Source: Chimonanthus salicifolius
Lineage: Eukaryota; Streptophyta; Magnoliopsida; Laurales; Calycanthaceae
Reading direction: 5' to 3'
DNA: 64,000 bases
Assembly: GCA_013350335.1 (NCBI GenBank)
Contig: CM023535.1
Location: forward strand, 23,963,746-24,027,745
Within the stretch, counting starts at the first letter, position 1; the number at the start of each line of letters is the position of its first letter. A model generated the notes under the pieces. That model searched no databases, was not told the DNA's origin, and worked only from the letters and a program-made list of their open reading frames with translations. The translations under genes and the position numbers were made by a program. This document shows positions 57,119 through 64,000 of the stretch, piece by piece.

Positions 57119-58086
57119 TATATTATTTCCTATTAAAAGAATAATAGAGAAATAAGTATTTTCGATAACAAATGACACTAATATATATATTTACTATTTA
57201 ATTGATGATAAGTGGACAAAAAAATATATTTAGTATCTCTTTTTATCCAAAATATCAATAACCTCATCAATTTCTCTCCTCATATTACTGTGAGCTTTCA
57301 TTTTTTTTTAATTTTACAATTGAAAAATTAGATGAAATTAGTTTAAATTTTTTAATATTAAATCTTATTAGCAAACATTCAATGAAGAATTTTATAATTT
57401 TATTATTAAAAATTGGACTTAAAAGGTTCATTGCCAGATCATTAATGTAGAATTGTATTACCTTATTGAAAAAAATTAGGTCTAAAACTCATGGCCAACA
57501 GTTCAATATAAGATAATTAATAGAAAATTTTAGTTTCTGACATTGACTCTTATCATCCTACGTCGAACAACAACTTCATGGAGACTTAGATATTAATTTT
57601 TAAAATAGAAATTACAAATTTATCATGAATTAGATTCCACATAGTTAGATGATAAAGTTGAAGGAGAATTCTTAAGTTTTGCAAGATCATAATTTTACAA
57701 GATGAGATAGACAAATTTAATAATTTATATCAATTAAAATTTTCAAGTTCTACAAGCACAAAACTAAAATGACCACACGGGCTCATGATATGTTGCATCT
57801 ATAGGTTTTAAATTGGACATCTCAACACGATTGAGTTTTGTAAAGTTTTGAACACGATGCAATCTAATTCTGCAAATTATAATCTTTCGGTTTTTTTTTT
57901 TTTTTTAAATGGATAGATTTTAGATCCAAATTTTTCATCTCAAGTCACGAATTCTAATGATAGAAACCCAAAGGTACCTTCTCATAATTCACTCGATCAC
58001 TCAAGGAAAGATGGTGCCAATTTCAATAGGATTGTTGGCAGAATCATTTTCATCAAAGAAATTGGGTGTTCAATCGAGTTCAAATT
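57119..58086. other. Nothing recognised
   Basis: AT-rich sequence without supported features. Confidence 0.45.
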
Positions 58087-58374
58087 TGTTAGTGACCCGG
58101 TTTGACCGAATAACCTGTTTGTCAATTTCGTGACTCAAGAGAGTATTGCCTAAGAAGATTGAACTCAAAGAATCAAGACTCAAGTGGTTGAATCAAGATT
58201 GAAGAAACTGGAAGATCATGTACTCGATTCAAGCATCTTGTGTATGGCAATTATTGAGGTAATTTCGCCATAGATGACTCTAGGTGCAACCCACACCCTT
58301 AGGAGGTCCTTGCCTACGCTTAGACATCACATTGGTAATTTATAATCTTGCCTATGTAAGCCTTTGACAGTGTT

Positions 58375-60327
58375 TGATAAGCACAGAAAAATGACTATTT
58401 TACCCTTGTATTTGGATTAGTTAGCCCTTTGTTTTGTATATTTTTGGATATAATTAATGAGATTTTGGACGTTTTGCAGGATTTACAGGGAAATACAAGA
58501 TATGAGAATTCAAATGGTGAATTTTGCAATTTATGGGTATAAGTTTATATTTTTGGAAAGTTAGAATTTTTAATAATTATTTTACCACAATTTTAGGGAT
58601 TTTATTTGTAAACTAATTAATTCAAATCCATTTATAAGAGTTTGGATTAATTTAGTATATTTTTAGAATTGAATGTAAGTGGTAAAATTATTTATTAGAT
58701 TTTCCATACTTTTAAAAGTCTAATTATTAAGTCCATTAAGAAAAGCCCATGAAAAAATCCACATGTGTGAAGACTATTTTCATTTATCTCAATATATATA
58801 TGAGGAAATTCAAAATTTACAATCCAATATATGAGGATTTTCGAATTCGGCAAGTAGATTAAGGAAAAAGAAACAAAATTAGAAGGGGAGGAAAAAAAGG
58901 AATGTTCGATACATCTTCAGTATTTTGACCATAAAGTTTCACTCCAATGTCTGATTGCTTTGATTCTTTTTAGATTTGAAAGAAGACTTCAAGATCTACA
59001 ACTTTGTAGTTTACAACATTTCCTGGTTCGGAAGTTAACTAGGTCAAAAATGAGCTGCAAGGTGGTACATGTGTAAAAAATGGGATTTTACACTCACTTT
59101 CCTTACATGAATTTTACTATTTTTTCTACCTCCTTAGCTCCTTTAAGCGATTCTATGTATATCACAAATCATATCAGTCCCCAAGTGTCCCTTGCTTTAT
59201 TTAAATCTTTAAATCTAACCCATTCATTGCACCTCATTTTATCTATAAATACTATCCCTCTCCCATTGAGAAAATGGAACTTGGATATTGACAAAAAGGT
59301 TGTGCAAAGGAGAGGAGAGGAAGAAGAGAAGGAGAAAGACTGTGGGATTTTCAATCCACATTGGGTTCTAAGATTGGTGGATTTTGATTTCCATTGTAGT
59401 TGTCTTATGTCTTTATTCTAAATTTTTATTGATTTGTAATTTTTAATTTCATGTTTTAATTAATAAAAGAAGGTGAGATTATTAGAATTATGGTCTTCCA
59501 AATTTTGATTTTTATTATGATAGTTTGAATCATTTCAGTTCTTGACTCATCCCTTGGTAATTAATTTGGACATATGAAATAGTTAGATTTTTTTATTAAC
59601 ATTACTATTCTAGGTCTAAGGTTCTTTGGAACAAAGAAATAGTTAGATCGGAGAATTGCATGATTAACTAGATCTAAGGTTCAGATTAATTAGGGAACTA
59701 ATTTGATGAAAGACTTGAATAAGATTGAAATTTTATGTGAGCTCCATGTTCTAGGCTGTTATTGTATTATTAAAATTTGGATGATAATGCCTCCTTAATT
59801 CTTGATCCATTCCATTGTAAATATGTACAGAGGTAATTTTAGTTGTTTTCAATTTTCATTTTTGTTTTCTTTGTTTATAAATTCAAACTCTTTGAAAAAT
59901 TGTGAAATAAGTTGGTAATTAATTAATTGCATCTCAATTCTGCGCTCTAAGTTAGATTAAGATTATTTATAATTTTTAGATTAATTCCACCATTTTAATT
60001 GAAATTAGATGAATTTTGTGTTTTCCATGAAAATTAGATCTCTTGAATGATTAACTTTTATTTTTAAATGTTGTTTTTAATTTTAGATTATATTTTCTAT
60101 TTTTAAGAATATTTCTAAATTAAAATTAAAATTCATAGATTAGAAAAATAATTCCATATTCATGATCTATCTCCATAATTTCTAAATTTCTTAAATTACG
60201 TAAATCAATGGTGTATTTTTCATGGATATATTTTCCTAGTTTTCAATGGGTTCGACTTCGTACTCAATCGCTATACTATCTAATGGTTCATTCGCTTGCG
60301 AGTTATAAATTTAAAATTTGCACAATA
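58375..60327 (+). mobile_element. Gypsy-type solo LTR (1953 bp) nested in copy C
   Basis: TGATAAGCACAGAAAAATGA...AATTTGCACAATA, collinear with 9053-11064 and 49496-51470, with TATAAATA at about 59242. The flanks are GTGTT (58370-58374) and ATGTT (60328-60332), which match at 4 of 5 positions. It lies 288 bp from the sense start of copy C. Confidence 0.9.
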
Positions 60328-60354
60328 ATGTTCAGAACCAAATTTATCAAAACT

Positions 60355-60876
60355 GTAAAACTGTCAATTTGTCACGTCGATATGTGGAACCTACCGACCC
60401 ATCGGCAAAGACAGGACCGACCTATCGGGTCCTCGATATATAGTCCAGAATGATGAAGGTTCTAGTTGAGAAATACTGTCAAAATGGGTTGCTCTTAGAT
60501 CGACAAAATTGTATTCACCAATACATCGAAAAGGACAGAACCGACCCATCGGTGTGTCGAGATATCGACCTGGGTTTTATTGAGTTTCTAAGTAACTCTC
60601 AAAATGACACATTGAAGAAGTCGACCCATCGAGAGTGACAGAGTAGACCCATTGAGAGCCACGATATGTTGATAGAGTTCTAGTTGAAAAAACTCTGTAA
60701 AATTTTAGTTTGTCTCAGATCGATACTATTGTATTGACCGACATATCGAGTGAGTGCTCGTCGACTCATTGAGCAACTCGACCTGTCGAGCATGTGCAAA
60801 ATGTATTCGTTGTAACTTCAAACGGTCACATTTTTGAACTCGACACATCGGCAGCCTCGACCCATCGGCGACTAAC
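60355..60876 (+). promoter_or_regulatory. U3 array of TCGACCCATCGA-type motifs
   Basis: More than ten related words (ACCGACCCATCGG, ACCGACCTATCGGG, GTCGACCCATCGAGAG, CTCGACCTGTCGAGC, CTCGACACATCGG, CTCGACCCATCGG) stand in about 520 bp ending some 25 bp before the TATA box. This is the positional counterpart of the arrays in LTR copies A and B and in the LTR at 27271. Confidence 0.75.
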
Positions 60877-61689
60877 AATCTTGGAAAATTAGTGTTGCCT
60901 ATATAATCTCTGGATTTTGGAGAGATGGGGTGGACCTCCTACTAGAAAAACCTAAGATAAATCCAGAGCTCCCAATCTCTCTTTTAGCACTTCACCTTGG
61001 TGAAACATTTGAAATCCAATCAACCTTTTGATTGAGATAGAGAGAGAAATCTAGTCTAGGATTACATTGGCAATCATACATCCCAGAAACACTCCCAAAC
61101 TTGTGATTGAGCATAAACTGAGGTGCATCTTCATCATCGATGAAAGTCACGTTGGGAGAATCTTCGGAAGCACACTTATATCAGACTCGATCTATAAAGG
61201 CAAGTGCTTCTTTTTGTTTACATTTATATCATCTTGTACAATGGATTATATCAGAGGGATTGGAGCACTATAAAAAAATATAAGGATAAGGAAGTAAACC
61301 GAGGTAGGTCAAATCTTTCAAAATCTTAGGCAAGTGGATGAAATTCTCATTCAATTGTGTAGGTGGAATTCATACTCTATTCATGAGGGCGTAATTCTCC
61401 ACATAGTGAATTTGGGATAACCCAAGGTTGGGTGAGTCCATTAGTGAATGTAGGAGGGATTTACTCCGAACCACTATACATCGGGTGTAGTGGATGTTTG
61501 GTCATTTCTTTGTGTGATTGATCTATTATTGGCGCTCTCTTATCACACAATGCATCTCTCTTGATTAATCTTGTTTATTCCGCTGCAAATGTTTTAATTA
61601 ATCAAGAAATTGTGAAGACCATAAAAAGAGGAGATTGACCTATTCACCTGCCTATAGGGTCAATAGTGTTCTAGCACTGAGAACTTTCA

Positions 61690-62011
61690 ATTGATATCAG
61701 AACCTCGTGGTCTTTATAAAGGATTTAACCATCCGAGTTGATCTTTTTGCTAGAACACTAATTGTCGATGAAAGAAATCATCTACTATTCTCTATTATTT
61801 GTACACTCTGTTTTGATCTTTTTGAAAACAAAAATAGAGAATATATTGGTATCCTGTGATGAAGATGTTTGGACCTCTATCTAAGATGATTTTATTGAAA
61901 ATATTTACAAATCTATGGATAGTTCAATGGAAGGTTCCACCTCTTATAACCAAATGGAAATTCAAGAGAGGTGCAAATTTAAAATGTTTCACTTCCTCCA
62001 TTGTTCATCAC
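61690..62011 (+). pseudogene. Copia primer site and gag-like remnant after copy C
   Basis: ATTGATATCAGAACC (61690-61704) is a degraded initiator-Met primer site. About 150 bp further, a short open stretch (KIENILVSCDEDVWTSI) resembles the copia gag segment in which members read V-x-S-x-D-x-DVW. Stops and the insertion of the gypsy LTR at 62012 end it. No pol is present in the window. Confidence 0.5.
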
Positions 62012-63817
62012 TGATGAGAACATAAAAAGTACAATTTTACCTCTAAATATATGATTAGTTAGGTCTTGAATTTTGTTTATTTTGTAATATTATGGTAATA
62101 TATTTTATATCTAAAATTATTAATGTTAGTATCTCATATTATTTAATTTTATCTAATTAATGTGTTTTTGGGTGTTTTTAGATTGGTGTGATGTCATGCA
62201 TTGAAATGGGCATTAAGTCTAATGTAAGCGAAGATGGTCCGACGAATTGGCCTCCAAATCTACAATTGGATCAGCTCCATTGCCGTGGGTAGAGAGCAAT
62301 GTGATCATCTTGGATCCTGGCATTTATGTGAACAATACACATGGGACCTACCGCCGTGGCTTGCAAGCTGATCTCTTCATCAAATGAAGGGTTGCTAAAA
62401 CAATAATCTGATGAGATATATGAAGGATCATTGCAAGTGGTCAGAAATCAAATAGTTTTTCCTATTTTCTCTCTCAACCAGTACCCTATCTTCAATTGGA
62501 TCTGTACAATTAGAAAAAGGAGGAAATCATGAGAATATGAAGTTGCTGTTATCAACAGTGACAACTTTGGAACTTGGAAGCTCTTTGTCTCGAAATTTAG
62601 CAGCATACTATTAGTTATCTCAAAGATTATGGAATCTTAAGCAACTAGCCAACGTGATAGCAAGAAATAGAATCAAGAAAAAGGCAGCCAGCATGACTTA
62701 GAGCAGATCTACAGCAGCGTTCTTTGCAAAGAAGCAAAGGGAGAGAATAGAAAGAATTAAAAAAAGAAGGGAAGGACGGTGAGTGAAAATAGAAATGGAA
62801 GGGACGGCTGATTGAGAATGGAAAGAAGAAAGGAAGCTGGACGGCAGGTGAAAATAAAAGAAAGAAAGGAAGGAGAGCCTGACTGAAATTTAGAAACACA
62901 GTATCAGCTGAATTGAGTGGGTCCCACTTGGCCTTGCTTAATATACCTCTTCTAACTATTATAAATTGAGGTCCATCACATAACAAAGGAACCGAACAGA
63001 GACAGTGAAGAGGCGTGGAGACAGAGTGGCTGAAGGCTCGGGATCTCCGACGATGGCTCGAGTTTTATTTTTCTTATATCTTTTTGTGCTTAATTTCATA
63101 ATGTCTAGCTAATTTCTTATAATGAGGTTGAGGATGAAACCCCATTAATGAAATAATTGTTCTTTTATTTACTTATTTAATTCCAATTATGTGTGTTTAA
63201 TTATTTATGATTTTTGCTTCATTAAATTAATAGATGTTAGTTTTTTTTACCATCAATACCATGTATTTTTAGTTATTAATATTAATGTTTAATTAATTGA
63301 ATGCTTGGTTTTTAATTGAATAAAATTGATTCATTGTTTTCTTTTATTTTAATTTAAATACATTAGATGCTTAGATTAATCCCTGTGATCCATTGTCTTT
63401 TGAGTTAAAATAGAATACATTGAATGCTTAGAAATTACATATTTAAAAGCGAAGGAAAATCTGAATTTTGAACACCATATTAATGAACTTAAATGTTTAA
63501 ATCTTTAAAATTGGGAATTAATAAATAAATAATTGGAATATTATGAATTTAATGGTGGTGGAATCGATACCTTATTAATTTATCTCACTTGATTTAATCT
63601 TCGTTTTTAGTTGTTTTAATTAATTTGTAATTTCAATTCAATCATTCTCCAGAAAAATTGTTAACTAGGTTAAGGTTAAAATATTAGGCTTTTTAATTTG
63701 TTTTCCCATTCATTTTAAATCAAGTCCTTGTGGGTTCGACATCGCACTCGCATATCTCTATACTCCAATTCGATTCGTGCGCTTGCGAGTAATTATAAAT
63801 TTAAAATTTGCACAACA
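62012..63817 (+). repeat. 5' LTR (1806 bp) of a second gypsy family
   Basis: Begins TGATGAGAACATAAAAAGTA and ends AAATTTGCACAACA, followed by the primer site. It shares its 3' end (GTGGGTTCGACATCGCACTC, then CGCTTGCGAGT and ATAAATTTAAAATTTGCACA) with the 9053 family, but the body differs, so this is a sister family. The open frame at 62645-62986 (minus) is low-complexity LTR sequence. ATCAC (62007-62011) would be the left target duplication. Confidence 0.82.
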
Positions 63818-63823
63818 AGGTTT

Positions 63824-63841
63824 TGGCGCCGTTGCCGGGGA
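63824..63841 (+). other. Primer-binding site, intact
   Basis: TGGCGCCGTTGCCGGGGA, the consensus Tat/Athila-type gypsy primer site, lies 6 bp after the LTR. The element's interior continues to the window end without coding sequence yet. Confidence 0.93.
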
Positions 63842-64000
63842 CTTGAGATTCAAGTGGAAAAATAAAATTAAAAATTCTATTAGTTTAATCTTTCCACTAG
63901 TTGTAGATTTAGGAATTTTGCATCTAGATCTAGATTTCATGCATATTTTTATGTGATTTGGTGTCTTCACCTAGGTTTTGTTTGTTGATTTTTGCAGGAT

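Larger units (their letters stand above)
58087..61689 (+). repeat. Copia 5' LTR, copy C, with a nested gypsy solo LTR
   Basis: Starts TGTTAGTGACCCGGTTTG and ends CACTGAGAACTTTCA just before ATTGATATCAGAACC, a mutated Met primer site. Net length is 1645 bp after removing the nested LTR and one duplication (58375-60332), close to copy B. Its U3 array (about 60355-60876) uses TCGACCCATCGA-type words and ends just upstream of TATATAAT (60900-60907). A gag-like remnant follows, so this is a 5' LTR rather than a solo LTR. Confidence 0.85.

Noticed and set aside
59080..59421. 113-residue frame
   Set aside because: Falls inside a gypsy-type solo LTR, around its TATA box; not conserved as an open frame in the sister LTRs.
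62645..62986. 113-residue minus-strand frame
   Set aside because: Purine-rich LTR sequence read backwards, giving Phe/Ser/Leu-rich low complexity.

Overview
This window looks like repeat-rich, AT-rich nuclear DNA of a flowering plant. Four kinds of evidence support that: long Ty3/gypsy LTRs followed by the plant-typical primer-binding site TGGCGCCGTTGCCGGGGA, several Ty1/copia LTRs primed by initiator tRNA-Met (TGGTATCAGAGC), Stowaway and hAT MITEs and tRNA-derived SINEs, and one plant-specific DUF506 gene. The species cannot be told from the sequence alone. Almost everything that can be recognised is mobile or repeat DNA, and only one ORF (DUF506, 41364-42227, minus strand) looks like an intact host gene.

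Layout. 1-3388: minus-strand copia element cut by the left edge (integrase, protease and gag remnants, 1.2-kb leader, 208-bp 5' LTR). 3384-3755: foldback element with 32-bp tandem repeats. 5066-7365: small hAT MITE, SINE head, decayed copia 3' end, and a block rich in ATCGGCCGAT. 7386-21593: one minisatellite (alternating 47- and 43-bp monomers) split by two insertions. The first is a 7.9-kb gypsy-type composite without gag-pol (9053-16955), which ends in an inverted LTR fragment. The second is a 3.9-kb solo LTR with perfect GATAA target duplications (17437-21326). 21594-31697: decayed copia pieces, MITEs, SINEs, a copia 5' LTR plus gag pseudogene (27271-29491), a GC-rich block with terminal inverted repeats, and a solo copia LTR. 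32653-37158: decayed gypsy gag and LTR. A young 2.8-kb non-autonomous LTR retrotransposon sits in the gag (33116-35935, TTGTG duplications, LTRs differing at 3 of 195 sites) and carries a piece of a host beta-galactosidase (GH35) gene. A hAT element sits in the LTR. 38642-45560: small LTR-like units, a SINE, the DUF506 gene, a G-box cluster and a solo copia LTR. 47857-64000: two copies of one copia LTR family, each interrupted by a solo LTR of the gypsy family seen at 9053, then a 5' LTR of a related gypsy family running off the right edge.

Main points of interest: the captured GH35 fragment; four copia U3 regions that carry arrays of short near-palindromes next to the TATA box but with different motif words; the inverted-LTR composite inside the minisatellite; and the repeated nesting of one gypsy LTR family in one copia LTR family. 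LTR, MITE and SINE boundaries were read by eye. Where target-site duplications are given they were seen directly; other boundaries are approximate.
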